Shown here: in pieces, positions 16,018 to 23,489 of the stretch
Position numbering within the stretch: the first letter of the stretch is position 1
How the letters are laid out: each line of letters begins with the position of its first letter
NCBI GenBank assembly: GCA_028870115.1
Contig: JAGWQH010000066.1
Location: 1 to 38,004, forward strand
Direction of reading: 5' to 3'
DNA from: Candidatus Methylomirabilota bacterium
Lineage (GTDB): Bacteria; Methylomirabilota; Methylomirabilia; Methylomirabilales; Methylomirabilaceae
Length of the DNA stretch: 38,004 bases
Position numbers and translations under genes: made by a program
Notes under the pieces: generated by a model
What the model saw: only the letters and a program-made list of their open reading frames with translations
Told to the model about the DNA's origin: nothing
The model's database searches: none

Positions 16018-17069
16018 GCGTGTTCAAACGCGGGGAGTTTTGGTGGATTGACTTTTACGATGCGAATGGGGATCGCCGGAGAAAGAAGGTCTCACCCGAT
16101 AAGCGGATCGCCACCGCCACACTCCGGGATATTCAGGTCAAGATCACAAAGGGGGAATACCTGGGGCTCAAGGAAGAAAACACCAGCTTCCGTCAGTTTG
16201 CGGCGAAGTATTGGGCCGCCGTGTCACACACCTTCTCTGCTCAAGAGCAGGACCGTGCCCGACGGATTCTCGATCAGCACCTCATCCCCGCCTTCGGAGG
16301 GGATCGCCTCAGCCGGATCACCCGCCAGCAGATCGAACACTACATGGCCGAACGAGCGGGACAAGTGCAAAACTCTACTGTGAACAAAGAGCTTGTTCGT
16401 CTCAAGCATCTGCTCAATTACGCGGTGGCCTGGGGGTTGCTGAAAGCGAACCCCGCGAAGGGTGGGAAGAACGGAATCAAGCTTCTGACGGTCCCTCCCG
16501 CTAAAGCTACGTATCTTGTCCCCGAGCAGGTGGAGCGGTTGTTTGAAGCATGCGGACGGCATTCGATGGGGCTCTGGGCCATTGTCACCCTCGCCATGAA
16601 TACGGGGATGCGCCGGGGGGAAATCCTGACCCTTACGTGGGCCGATGTCGATCTTCGCGCGAAGCACGTCACACTGGTCAGAACGAAGAACAACGAGAGC
16701 CGGATCGTCCCGCTGAATGCCGATGCAACGCGGGCCGTGGAAGCCCTCCCACGGGGGGGCGATCCGTTCACCCTGGTCTTTGCAGGATGGACGGGGGCGG
16801 CGCTCACCATGGCGTTTCATCGCGCGTGCCGCCAAGCTGGGATCGCCAACTTTCGTTTCCACGATCTCCGCCACCATGCGGCAAGCTGGTTGACCATGAA
16901 GGGTGTCAATCAGCGAACGATTGAAGCAATCTGTGGGTGGAAAGATCCGAGAACTGCTCGGAGGTATCAGCATTTGAACACCGCCGCGCTCCATGAGGCG
17001 GTCGCACGCCTTGCCACGGCCTATGATATGAGGGATGCTCAGCCGGTGGCTGAGGCTCAACGGCCATAG
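16014..17069 (+). CDS. Tyrosine recombinase/integrase
   Basis: A 351-residue phage-type integrase that should catalyse insertion and excision of the island at tRNA-Glu. It has an N-terminal arm-binding-like domain (FWWIDFYDANGDRRRKKV), a core-binding SAM-like domain (about 60-150) and the catalytic domain (about 165-335). The catalytic residues are all visible: R200 (NTGMRRGE), K225 (RTKNNES), H283-x2-R286 (FHDLRHH), W309 in place of the second His (ICGWKD, common in this family) and nucleophile Y318 (RRYQHL). It overlaps the upstream zinc-finger gene by ATGA. It appears full length and functional. It lies near the middle of the att-bounded segment rather than next to an end. Confidence 0.93.
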   Translation: MSVFKRGEFWWIDFYDANGDRRRKKVSPDKRIATATLRDIQVKITKGEYLGLKEENTSFRQFAAKYWAAVSHTFSAQEQDRARRILDQHLIPAFGGDRLSRITRQQIEHYMAERAGQVQNSTVNKELVRLKHLLNYAVAWGLLKANPAKGGKNGIKLLTVPPAKATYLVPEQVERLFEACGRHSMGLWAIVTLAMNTGMRRGEILTLTWADVDLRAKHVTLVRTKNNESRIVPLNADATRAVEALPRGGDPFTLVFAGWTGAALTMAFHRACRQAGIANFRFHDLRHHAASWLTMKGVNQRTIEAICGWKDPRTARRYQHLNTAALHEAVARLATAYDMRDAQPVAEAQRP

Positions 17070-17120
17070 GCCACAACCGAGCAAGGGGGTCACGATGGAG
17101 CATAAAAAGGAGGGATAAGC

Positions 17121-17630
17121 ATGGGCCTACTCTTCCGCAAGCGGCTTCGACTCGGGAAGTTCCTGTCCCTGAACGTGAGCAAGTCGGGGCTGGGGCTCAG
17201 TGTCGGCCCTCCAGGCGCGAAGGTTTCACTCAACCCTAAGCGGGCGAGGCTGCAAGTTGGCATCCCCGGAACCGGCCTTGGCTATCGGCGGGATGTGTCC
17301 ATGCCGAAGGAGGGAGGGGAGTCATCCGCACCGACACGCCGTCATACTGGCGCTTGGCTGATTGTGGGGTCCTTGGCGCTCGCGATCCTGATCTATCTGC
17401 TCTCGGGCTGCGGGTTCGCGGCCTGGCGCGATCAAACGCTCCGTGATGTGGCCGAGGGCCGATGGCATGTGGACCCCGCTCAAGTCCCTCCGAGCGGCGC
17501 GGGACCGTCACAGACCACCGAGTTCTACGACGCCAGCGGCCGGCATGTGGGGTATGGCGTGATGAGCGACGGGGCCATGAACCTGTACGGGCTAGAGGGG
17601 AGTCGGCTCGGCTCTGGACGCAGGAAGTGA
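17121..17630 (+). CDS. DUF4236 domain membrane protein
   Basis: A 169-residue protein with an N-terminal DUF4236 domain (about 1-57): FRKRLRLGKFLSLNVSKSG, LGLSVGPPGAKVSLNP and VGIPGTGLGYRR. A single membrane helix follows at about 76-95, and then an exported or cytoplasmic tail with the pattern EFYDASGRHVGYGVMSDGAM, which resembles short repeats found in other envelope proteins. DUF4236 has no agreed function; it is common on phage and island DNA. AAGGAGG precedes the ATG. It sits 51 nt after the integrase and may be read from the same transcript. Confidence 0.75.
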   Translation: MGLLFRKRLRLGKFLSLNVSKSGLGLSVGPPGAKVSLNPKRARLQVGIPGTGLGYRRDVSMPKEGGESSAPTRRHTGAWLIVGSLALAILIYLLSGCGFAAWRDQTLRDVAEGRWHVDPAQVPPSGAGPSQTTEFYDASGRHVGYGVMSDGAMNLYGLEGSRLGSGRRK

Positions 17631-17808
17631 GCGATGCCAGAGGATATGAATAACTGCCCGAATGCGGTTTCTATATCGGCCATGACCCACTGCGATGCGT
17701 GAACTGCGGGATGTGCTTTAGGGCTGCACCGCGAGGGAAAGGTGCACGGGTCGGCCGAGTGATCTGGTGCTGGCAACCGTTAGTGTAACCAAAAGGAGGA
17801 GCTGTGCT

Positions 17809-18324
17809 ATGAGCAGACCTATTGTGATCGCAGCGGTTCTGGTGTGCGGTATGGTCGGGTTTGGTGCGTTGGCTTTTGGAGGGAGTATCACGGACCTTGA
17901 TGAGAAAAACGGGTTTCGAGATCTGAAGTGCGGCGATGCTCTTCCCGAAGGGATGCGAATGACGGAGGAGTCCGGCGATGAAAAATATTACACCCGCCAG
18001 GAAAGCCTCACCATAGGCGCGGGAACAGTCACTGAGATTGCCTATGGGTTTTATAAGGGCCAACTTGGCGCTGTCCAGATACGTACCAAGGGCCTTATAA
18101 ACAGTAATGCTGTGCAGCAGGCTTTTGAGGCGGCCTATGGACACCCAACCCAGCCGAATCGATTTCTGGAGCACTATTATTGGCTTGGCGAAAAAGTATC
18201 GCTCGCCTTCAAGCAGAATCCAGTGACCAACGATGCCCTCGCGATCATTCTGTGCAAGAGTATCCAAGAGAAGAAAAAACAGGACAATCAAATCAAGGCG
18301 CAGAAAGGAAAAGGCGATCTCTAG
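17809..18324 (+). CDS. Exported hypothetical protein, 171 residues
   Basis: The protein begins with a clear signal peptide (MSRPIVIAAVLVCGMVGFGA, then LAFGGS as the likely cleavage region). The mature part has a FRDLKCGDALPEGMRM motif and ends in a lysine-rich tail (EKKKQDNQIKAQKGKGDL). I do not recognise the family; FrdLkwG-like starts with a later helix pair occur in several small periplasmic proteins. The start at 17809 is set by AAGGAGGAG nine nt upstream; an earlier in-frame ATG at 17767 has no such site and would spoil the signal peptide. It stands in the plus-strand cargo series of the island. Positions 17631-17808 hold no gene I can support. Confidence 0.65.
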   Translation: MSRPIVIAAVLVCGMVGFGALAFGGSITDLDEKNGFRDLKCGDALPEGMRMTEESGDEKYYTRQESLTIGAGTVTEIAYGFYKGQLGAVQIRTKGLINSNAVQQAFEAAYGHPTQPNRFLEHYYWLGEKVSLAFKQNPVTNDALAIILCKSIQEKKKQDNQIKAQKGKGDL

Positions 18325-18482
18325 TGACGCTTTCGCCAGAAGATCGAGAAAGGATTTACGAAGAAGAAAAAGCCAGGAAGGAAGCCCAAGAGCGCCTTAA
18401 ACAAGAGGAAAATGAGGGACATGATTGGAGGGGGGGAAAATGTGGGGATATAGGCTCATTCTGGCTACCATGCTGTTTTTAG
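18324..18482 (+). CDS. Possible small charged protein (52 residues, GTG start)
   Basis: Starting at GTG 18324, which overlaps the stop codon of the previous gene, the frame reads TLSPEDRERIYEEEKARKEA, then QERLKQEENEGHD. This N-terminus is one I know from many small bacterial proteins (xLSPEExxRIYEEEKxRxEAxxxL) that usually go on to a membrane helix. Here the frame continues only to GGKCGDIGSFWLPCCF and ends, overlapping the first 43 nt of the next gene in another frame. It is thus either a genuine short protein or the truncated head of one that once ran into a membrane segment. Confidence 0.4.
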   Translation: MTLSPEDRERIYEEEKARKEAQERLKQEENEGHDWRGGKCGDIGSFWLPCCF

Positions 18483-18910
18483 TGTCTGCATGTGGGGTGC
18501 AATCGTATCAAGGGCAGTACGTTCCTGTGGGGGTGCCAGAATCTGGGGGTAGGCCAGCCGTGAAGATTCGTGGGGCGGAAAAGAAACAGGTGATTGATGC
18601 GCTTATCGCTGACGGGATCGCTCGCGGCTATTCAGTCCGCACAGCATCAGACTATCTGATCGTGTTAGGCCAACCAGCTCAGGGGATGGCAGCGATGGTC
18701 CTTTTTGGGACAGGCCATAGCCCGACACCAGAAACCCGCCTACTCTATTCCGTGAGTCAGATCGATGGGGGAATCCTTGTCGTGGGAACGGGTGGAATTG
18801 TGAGTAATCCAGGAACCGGACTCGAACACATGACAGATCTCACTGAGGGGCAATTCGCAATGCAAGTCCAGACGCTGTTAGACGGGATCCGTGTAAGACT
18901 GGAGAGATGA
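18440..18910 (+). CDS. Putative lipoprotein, 156 residues
   Basis: The first residues (MWGYRLILATMLFLVSACGV) form a lipoprotein signal peptide with lipobox VSAC, so the protein should be lipid-anchored after Cys18. The mature part has an alpha/beta look: KKQVIDALIADGIARGYSVR then TASDYLIVLGQPA, and a C-terminal segment with a conserved-looking ISQIDGGILVVG-type strand. No domain is recognised. ATG 18440 follows GGAGGGGGG at good spacing; an in-frame TTG at 18425 is less likely. It is the last plus-strand gene of the island cargo. Confidence 0.65.
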   Translation: MWGYRLILATMLFLVSACGVQSYQGQYVPVGVPESGGRPAVKIRGAEKKQVIDALIADGIARGYSVRTASDYLIVLGQPAQGMAAMVLFGTGHSPTPETRLLYSVSQIDGGILVVGTGGIVSNPGTGLEHMTDLTEGQFAMQVQTLLDGIRVRLER

Positions 18911-19125
18911 TCTCCCTCACCCTCACCATCTAGCTTCATCTCCAGAGCGGCATGACCCGCGTCGTGATCGGCCACAGCCTGGGCCGTGAGATTTCCGGCC
19001 CGGTAGCTGTGCTCGCCAGTGCTACCAAGATTCCCCAGCTAAGCGATCATGCGGAGGGGAAAAATTCAATGGGGGCGAAGCGAAGGGCAAGGGGGGGAGG
19101 GGGAGCGTTTGAAAAGTGACGGTAT
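18911..19125. other. Non-coding stretch between convergent genes
   Basis: No gene is supported here. A plus-strand frame starting at about 18952 reads MTRVVIGHSLGREISGP and then stops after some 50 codons; it has no ribosome site and no family match I recognise. The segment lies between the last plus-strand island gene and the hairpin that ends the pyrE transcript from the other side. Confidence 0.4.
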
Positions 19126-19159
19126 CCCCCTCCGTGTGGCCAAACGCACACGGAGGGGG
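19126..19159 (-). terminator. Strong hairpin ending the pyrE transcript (possibly bidirectional)
   Basis: A perfect 13-bp stem (CCCCCTCCGTGTG / CACACGGAGGGGG) closes an 8-nt loop, ten nt past the stop codon of the minus-strand 101-residue gene. On either strand the trailing sequence is only weakly T-rich, so it may work as a bidirectional or rho-assisted terminator between the two converging transcripts. Confidence 0.6.
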
Positions 19160-19168
19160 GCATTCCCT

Positions 19169-19474
19169 TTAAGCGTAGAGACGCTTGAACGCCAGCAGCG
19201 CGTCGTTCAGCCGGGAAAGAAAAGTTTCAGCAGGGGCGGACGCGGCATCGAAGAGGGCCAAGAGGGGGGTCTGCAGTTCGCTCATGATGCGGGTGTATCG
19301 GTCGGTTGGGATGGCTTGGGAATCGTACTCCTCGGCTAGACGGCTACAGATATACTGGAGGGCGCCGTAGAGGGCCGGATGTTCTTCGAATCTCAGATCA
19401 CAGATCGTGAAGATCTTCGTCAGATTCTCTGCGTACAGCCCATCGCAGAGTAGAAAACGGAGGTCTGCGCTCAC
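19169..19474 (-). CDS. Hypothetical protein coupled to pyrE, 101 residues
   Basis: A mostly helical protein (ENLTKIFTICDLRFEEHPAL, TFLSRLNDALLAFKRLYA) with no signal peptide or membrane segment and no family I recognise. Its GTG start at 19474 overlaps the pyrE stop as GTGA, which strongly suggests translational coupling and a real gene. A hairpin terminator follows. A link to pyrimidine salvage or to pyrE expression is possible only by association. Confidence 0.6.
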   Translation of the reverse strand: MSADLRFLLCDGLYAENLTKIFTICDLRFEEHPALYGALQYICSRLAEEYDSQAIPTDRYTRIMSELQTPLLALFDAASAPAETFLSRLNDALLAFKRLYA

Positions 19475-20082
19475 GGTGCGTCGGTGCGGGCGATCAGCTC
19501 TTTGAGCGTCAGGACGGAGGCAAAGGGTACTCCAAGCTGTTCGATCGCCTGCCGCCCGTTGGCTTCTTCGCGGTCGATGATGGCCACAGCCTTGACAACC
19601 TGTAAGCCCTCCTCTCGACTCCTGCGAATGGCGTCGATGGTTGACGCGCCACTCGTAATCACGTCGTCAACGATAATGACGCGCTCGCCTGTGCGCACAT
19701 CCCCCTCGATATACTTTCTCAACCCGTGGCGCTTGGCCTCCTTGCGGACCGCAAAGACCTTCAGGAGCGTGCTCTGGCGGTCTGCGGCATCTGAGACGGC
19801 GATGGCGACAGGGATCGCCCCGAGGACCAGTCCTCCGACCGCATCAGCCTGGCAGGTCTGCAGGTGAGTGAAGATGAGATCGCCAACGAGTCGCCGAGTT
19901 TCGGGGTAGGATAGGGCTCTCTTGCAATCGATGTAATAGGGACTCAGGATTCCGGAGGCCAACGGGTATTCGGGCGTCGCACTCACATGGAATGAGCCCG
20001 TGGTCACAAAGAGGTCCAGGAGTCGCTGTTTGGGAGAAATCAGAAGCCCGGTCATGCCTCCTGTATCTTCCGTGTTCTGCAT
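19471..20082 (-). CDS. pyrE: Orotate phosphoribosyltransferase PyrE
   Basis: A 203-residue enzyme that joins orotate and PRPP to give OMP in pyrimidine synthesis. It has the type I PRTase fold with the PRPP loop VIIVDDVITSGASTIDA, the catalytic flexible loop with FAVRKEAKRHGLRKYIEG, and the early SPYYIDCKRALSYPE block. The length is usual for the family. AGGAGGG lies nine nt before ATG 20082; an internal ATG nine codons later is less likely. It shares a transcript with the 101-residue gene. Its position between the two att repeats is unexpected for a housekeeping gene: it is either island cargo or evidence that the att pair has captured native DNA. Confidence 0.93.
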   Translation of the reverse strand: MQNTEDTGGMTGLLISPKQRLLDLFVTTGSFHVSATPEYPLASGILSPYYIDCKRALSYPETRRLVGDLIFTHLQTCQADAVGGLVLGAIPVAIAVSDAADRQSTLLKVFAVRKEAKRHGLRKYIEGDVRTGERVIIVDDVITSGASTIDAIRRSREEGLQVVKAVAIIDREEANGRQAIEQLGVPFASVLTLKELIARTDAP

Positions 20083-20145
20083 CTATCGGCCCTCCTGAAA
20101 CATCTCGTCTGAGGATACTATTCGTAGAGCCTCCAAGCCTGGCTC

Positions 20146-20175
20146 AGTATTCAGCAGCCCCCCTTCGTGTGTCAA
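20146..20175 (-). promoter_or_regulatory. Putative promoter of pyrE
   Basis: On the minus strand a perfect TTGACA (plus 20170-20175), an 18-nt spacer and AATACT, which would give a leader of about 60 nt before pyrE. No attenuator hairpin was recognised in the leader. The rest of the 20083-20433 interval holds only the direct repeat at 20368 and no supported gene. Confidence 0.5.
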
Positions 20176-20367
20176 GCGCATTGTCACCGCACCTGAGAGA
20201 AAATCGGCGACGGACGTGATCTAGGTCGTTCTGTCAGATTCCGCCGCCTGATAAGGGTGACTACACCCACACCCTGCTACCGACTCGCCCCCCCATTATG
20301 CCGAGTATCCCTGAGCAGACCCAGGGCGATTTGATGACCCGGACTTCCCCCCCACTCGGCAACGGAG

Positions 20368-20386
20368 TAGTCACTATTTGGACACC
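20368..20386 (+). repeat. 19-bp direct repeat near the island end, copy 2
   Basis: Exact copy of 11941-11959 in the same orientation, 46 bp inside the att repeat at the tRNA-Glu side. The neighbouring paired CAGTCTTYTGACTAA motifs seen beside copy 1 are not repeated here. Confidence 0.6.
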
Positions 20387-20432
20387 GAACCCTGCTATGA
20401 CGACAGAGCGTCTTGCTAACCCATTGAGTCTG

Positions 20433-20477
20433 TTGGCGTCCCCAACGGGATTCGAACCCGTGTTTCGGCCTTGAAAG
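20433..20477 (-). repeat. att repeat within intact tRNA-Glu
   Basis: These 45 bp, identical to 11763-11807, cover the tRNA from the anticodon loop through the T arm, the acceptor 3' strand and the encoded CCA, plus one base. Being inside the complete tRNA, this copy restores gene function after integration. Confidence 0.8.
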
Positions 20478-20510
20478 GGCCGCGTCCTGGGCCGGCTAGA
20501 CGATGGGGAC
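20434..20510 (-). tRNA. tRNA-Glu (anticodon UUC)
   Basis: The minus strand folds as a full cloverleaf. The acceptor is GTCCCCA with TGGGGAC, followed by a discriminator G and an encoded CCA. The anticodon stem is CGGCC/GGCCG around the loop CTTTCAA, which places TTC at positions 34-36. The T arm is ACGGG-TTCGAAT-CCCGT. The length is 77 nt. This gene is the integration target of the island to its 3' side. Confidence 0.95.
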
Positions 20511-20564
20511 ATTGAAGAAAACCGGCTCTTTATAGCATAGTTCCGGTTGCGTGGGAAGGGCTGG

Positions 20565-20945
20565 TTATAAGATTCTGTTGCGGTGGACGATCACCTCTAC
20601 CCGGCCACGGTCGTTAATGAGAAGGTTCAAGAGACCGCTGATCAGGCTTAACAGGATTGCCCCGAATACCGCAGACCAGAAGCCATGTACCTCGAACCCC
20701 TGGATCATCAGTGAGACGAGTTTCAGAAGAGCGGCGTTAAGCAGCGGGATGAACAGTCCCAGCGTTATGATCGTCAGTGGAAGCGTCAAGATCATGATCA
20801 CAGGCCGTATCACGGCGTTGACCACTCCGAGAAAAAAGGCGGCAGACAACGCAGGCAGGATCCCTCGTACCTCAATACCGGGGATGGCGGTCGATACGAT
20901 TAAGAGGGCCAGCGCATTAAGAAACAGTCGGATGAGAAATCCCAT
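20565..20945 (-). CDS. Phage-holin-family (superfamily IV) small membrane protein
   Basis: A 126-residue protein of four hydrophobic helices (about 1-20, 28-48, 53-80, 88-112), typical of the 4-TMS holin-like family also called DUF360/PF04020: MGFLIRLFLNALALLIVSTA opening, GVVNAVIRPVIMILTLPLTI in the middle, and FWSAVFGAILLSLISGLLN. Despite the family name these proteins are common chromosomal genes with no proven lytic role. GGAG precedes the ATG. It lies 20 nt after the fatty-acyl-AMP ligase gene and is probably co-transcribed. Confidence 0.85.
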   Translation of the reverse strand: MGFLIRLFLNALALLIVSTAIPGIEVRGILPALSAAFFLGVVNAVIRPVIMILTLPLTIITLGLFIPLLNAALLKLVSLMIQGFEVHGFWSAVFGAILLSLISGLLNLLINDRGRVEVIVHRNRIL

Positions 20946-20965
20946 CAGTGCTCCTCAGGGTTACT

Positions 20966-22864
20966 TCAACTGAACTCGCCGCGGAGAAATCGTTCGCGCG
21001 CATCGAGTCGCATCCGTTTGCCGCTGGTGGTCTTGCTCAGCGTTCCCGGCGCGATCAGCAGCACCTGGTCGAGAACCGTCCCGCCTGCCGGCCGATAGAC
21101 GTCATCCACTCGAGAGCGGATCTCCCTCGTCAAGGTTTCCCGGAGCGATTCATGACACTGTGGGTCGGTACACTCGACGACTGCCACCACACGCTGGGTT
21201 CCGGATCTGACGTCGGTTACGCCGAAGACAACGCTCCGACCGGGTTTGACCCCCTCAACGGTTTCTATGACCTCTTCCAGGGGGGCTGGGGCATAGTTAC
21301 GGCCACCCTTGATCACGGTCTCCTTCAGCCTGCCGGTAATGTATAGCTCTCCTGATGAGTCGATCATCCCCTCATCGCCGGTGTACAGCCACCGTTGTCC
21401 GTCTCGCTCCCGAATCACCTGTGCGGTCGCCTCCGGGTCCCCAAAATAGCCATCCATAAGGCTTGGCCCCGCAACGATTACCTCTCCAAGGCGTCCTGTC
21501 GGGAGTTGGTTGCCTTCGCCGTCAATGATTCGGATCTCAAAACCCTGGAGCGGCCGTCCCACAGACACCCATTCCTCGCCCCGCTGCCTGCAGACTTGGT
21601 AGGGTGCTGCGAGATCCGGGAAAGAGACGGCGAGCGCCATCTCGGCCAGCCCGTAAACCGGCGACAACGCTTCCCGATGGAGACCGAACTGGCCGAACTC
21701 GCGTTGGAACGCTTCCATCGCCTGCACCGTAACCGGTTCAGCGCCGTTCATCAGGATCCGGAGGTGGGAGAGGTCAAGGCGGCTCCCGTGTCCATAAGTC
21801 GGGTGTTGCTCAAACCGTCTAGGGGCAATCCGGCACATCCTCGCGAGTCGGCCGATGGCTGAGTTGTTCGCGACCGAGATTGTGGCTCTGAACTGATGGA
21901 GTGCCCACATCCAGCGGATTGGATCGCGGGTGAAATCAGTAGGCGACATGAGGTAGGCCTCCATACCAAGGGCCAAGGATCCCAGTGTGACCCCGATGAG
22001 CCCCATGTCATGGTAGAGCGGCAACCAGGACACGACTCTGTCATCAGGCCTCGGCTGAATCGCTTCCCCGAACGCCAGAATGTTGGCCATGATCGCTCGA
22101 TGGCTGAGCATCACACCTTTCTGGATGCCGGTTGACCCGGAAGTGAACTGTATTAGCGCCGTCGCGTTGCCGTCCGGGTTCGGCATCCGAAACTGAGCGG
22201 TTCCTCGCAGGAGGTCGGATGCCGCCACAAAAGCAGGCGCCTTGGAAAGAAACCTGGCGGCAGCGTGACACACGGGACCGAACTCTCGTTCGGCGATCAC
22301 CAGGGCAGGCCTGGAGGTCTGGCAGACGTGGATCTGTTGGTCCACATAACGGCTGAGACGCTGCAGCCTTTCCAATATCGTCATGAGAGGCCGACCGGCC
22401 TTCCTTCCTTGCCGCCAGCGGTGGGCGAAAGGCTGTCGTAGGAGCCGATCGATCATCCACTTGGCGGGGGCATACGTATGGGTTGCCGTCACCGCAGCCA
22501 GGGTGCGCAGCAGGGCTTTCGGGAGAAGAAGGGGTGGGTAAGTGGGAACCGCCACGGCACCCGCCAGCCAGGTACCGAACAGGGCTTGAAGGATCGGTCG
22601 CCCGGTGGGGAGCATGATGAGGACCCGGTCGCCCGGCTGAACTCCTAATTCCTGAAGGAGCGCTGCCACTCGCTCGGCTTCCTGACACAGCATATCGAAC
22701 TGAACCGGCTTATCGGAATCGGGGTCGCTGAGCAGATAGCACCAAGGCTCATCCATGCGATGTTCCGCTTGATAGCGAACGATCTCGCCGATCGTTTCCG
22801 AAACCCTGAGAGCAGCGAACGACGAGGGATCGAGAAGGCAGGGCTTTGAGGAGGACGTTGTCAT
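20966..22864 (-). CDS. Fatty-acyl-AMP ligase (FAAL-type adenylating enzyme)
   Basis: A 632-residue member of the ANL superfamily that activates a fatty acid as acyl-adenylate, normally to load an acyl carrier protein. It has the core AMP-binding motif ALIQFTSGSTGIQKGVMLSH (about residues 230-250), SWLPLYHDMGLIG, PVYGLAEMALAVSFPD, the YTGDEG motif and ITGRLKETVIKGGRNYAPAP near the C-terminus. LPLYHDMGLIG and GRNYAPxxxE are typical of FAALs rather than plain acyl-CoA ligases. ATG 22864 is chosen because the family fold starts soon after; a TTG 60 nt upstream lacks a ribosome site. No carrier protein, PKS or NRPS gene is in the window, so its partner is elsewhere. Confidence 0.88.
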   Translation of the reverse strand: MTTSSSKPCLLDPSSFAALRVSETIGEIVRYQAEHRMDEPWCYLLSDPDSDKPVQFDMLCQEAERVAALLQELGVQPGDRVLIMLPTGRPILQALFGTWLAGAVAVPTYPPLLLPKALLRTLAAVTATHTYAPAKWMIDRLLRQPFAHRWRQGRKAGRPLMTILERLQRLSRYVDQQIHVCQTSRPALVIAEREFGPVCHAAARFLSKAPAFVAASDLLRGTAQFRMPNPDGNATALIQFTSGSTGIQKGVMLSHRAIMANILAFGEAIQPRPDDRVVSWLPLYHDMGLIGVTLGSLALGMEAYLMSPTDFTRDPIRWMWALHQFRATISVANNSAIGRLARMCRIAPRRFEQHPTYGHGSRLDLSHLRILMNGAEPVTVQAMEAFQREFGQFGLHREALSPVYGLAEMALAVSFPDLAAPYQVCRQRGEEWVSVGRPLQGFEIRIIDGEGNQLPTGRLGEVIVAGPSLMDGYFGDPEATAQVIRERDGQRWLYTGDEGMIDSSGELYITGRLKETVIKGGRNYAPAPLEEVIETVEGVKPGRSVVFGVTDVRSGTQRVVAVVECTDPQCHESLRETLTREIRSRVDDVYRPAGGTVLDQVLLIAPGTLSKTTSGKRMRLDARERFLRGEFS

Positions 22865-22948
22865 GGTTACGTATCCACCCAGGGGCCAATGTGAATCCGG
22901 CGCTGACAGGTAGTTGATACCCAAGTTGAGGTTTTGAAATGAGGTTGA

Positions 22949-22962
22949 CTAAGCTTGCTTAG
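22949..22962. promoter_or_regulatory. Palindrome in the divergent promoter region
   Basis: CTAAGC-TT-GCTTAG is a perfect inverted repeat about 85 nt upstream of the FAAL start and 70 nt upstream of the divergent gene at 23034. TACTAT, a possible -10 box, lies just beside it. It looks like an operator for a dimeric repressor, but no regulator gene is adjacent. Confidence 0.35.
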
Positions 22963-23033
22963 CATACTATCCTCGGCTTGGCAAGGAATTGTCACAAGGG
23001 AACACACCATGCGACCGCATGGGAAGGGTGGTG

Positions 23034-23489
23034 ATGGTCGCGTTCGATCCTCGTGATTCGCGGCATGGTCATACGTTGACACAGGAACTTGCCGTAGTCC
23101 GAAAGATGCTTGGCCGACTTGAAGCGAAACTGCTGGAGAGCGATGCTGATCATTTTCCTAAGGAGGATGATCGGGAGCTTCGGCTTGCGCTACAGCGTAT
23201 CGGTGACGACCGGTTGACTCAACTGGCGCTGGGCTATGCCGTCTGTGTTCGGGGGCTTACTGCGCCGATGGTATCCCGCGCCTGGATGGGGGAGCTGACG
23301 AAGGACGTAGAAGAAGCCCACCGTCTCCTCTTGAGCCGCTTGGAGAGGCTGGAGTACCTGACCCGGTCTCCTGTGGGACGCCTGTGGCTGCGGCTGCAGG
23401 CCGGCCTGCGCCGGGTCTTCCGCAAGTCTTCTCATTCACAGCACTTGCCATCGGCCAGGGAAAATGGCAATCGTGGGCAGTTACTCTAA
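23034..23489 (+). CDS. Hypothetical helical protein, 151 residues
   Basis: A soluble, mainly alpha-helical protein with no family I recognise. It has heptad-like stretches (TQELAVVRKMLGRLEAKLL, KDVEEAHRLLLSRLERLEYL) and a basic C-terminal tail (RLQAGLRRVFRKSSHS). No signal peptide. ATG 23034 is preceded by GAAGGGTGG; in-frame starts at 22989 and 23019 are possible but lack such a site. It diverges from the FAAL gene and may share its control region. Confidence 0.55.
   Translation: MVAFDPRDSRHGHTLTQELAVVRKMLGRLEAKLLESDADHFPKEDDRELRLALQRIGDDRLTQLALGYAVCVRGLTAPMVSRAWMGELTKDVEEAHRLLLSRLERLEYLTRSPVGRLWLRLQAGLRRVFRKSSHSQHLPSARENGNRGQLL

Larger units (their letters stand above)
11763..20477. mobile_element. 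Genomic island integrated at tRNA-Glu (att-bounded)
   Basis: A 45-bp sequence equal to the 3' half of tRNA-Glu, from the anticodon loop to just past the CCA, occurs at 20433-20477 inside the intact tRNA and again in the same orientation at 11763-11807 without the 5' half. This is the expected result of integration of a tyrosine-recombinase element into a tRNA 3' end. Between the copies lie an integrase (16014-17069), an AlpA-like factor, a primase/helicase and a string of small genes found on such islands. The segment also includes pyrE and a partner, which is unusual cargo. No conjugation or capsid genes are seen, so it is either a phage satellite-like or an integrative element, perhaps decayed. 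Confidence 0.72.

Noticed and set aside
16224-17093. 289-residue minus-strand ORF antisense to the integrase
   Set aside because: It mirrors the integrase gene, which has all catalytic residues; the antisense translation shows no recognisable domain.
18952-19110. Plus-strand frame MTRVVIGHSLGREISGP as a hydrolase fragment
   Set aside because: GHSLG looks like a lipase motif, but the frame is short, has no ribosome site, and no further similarity to alpha/beta hydrolases.
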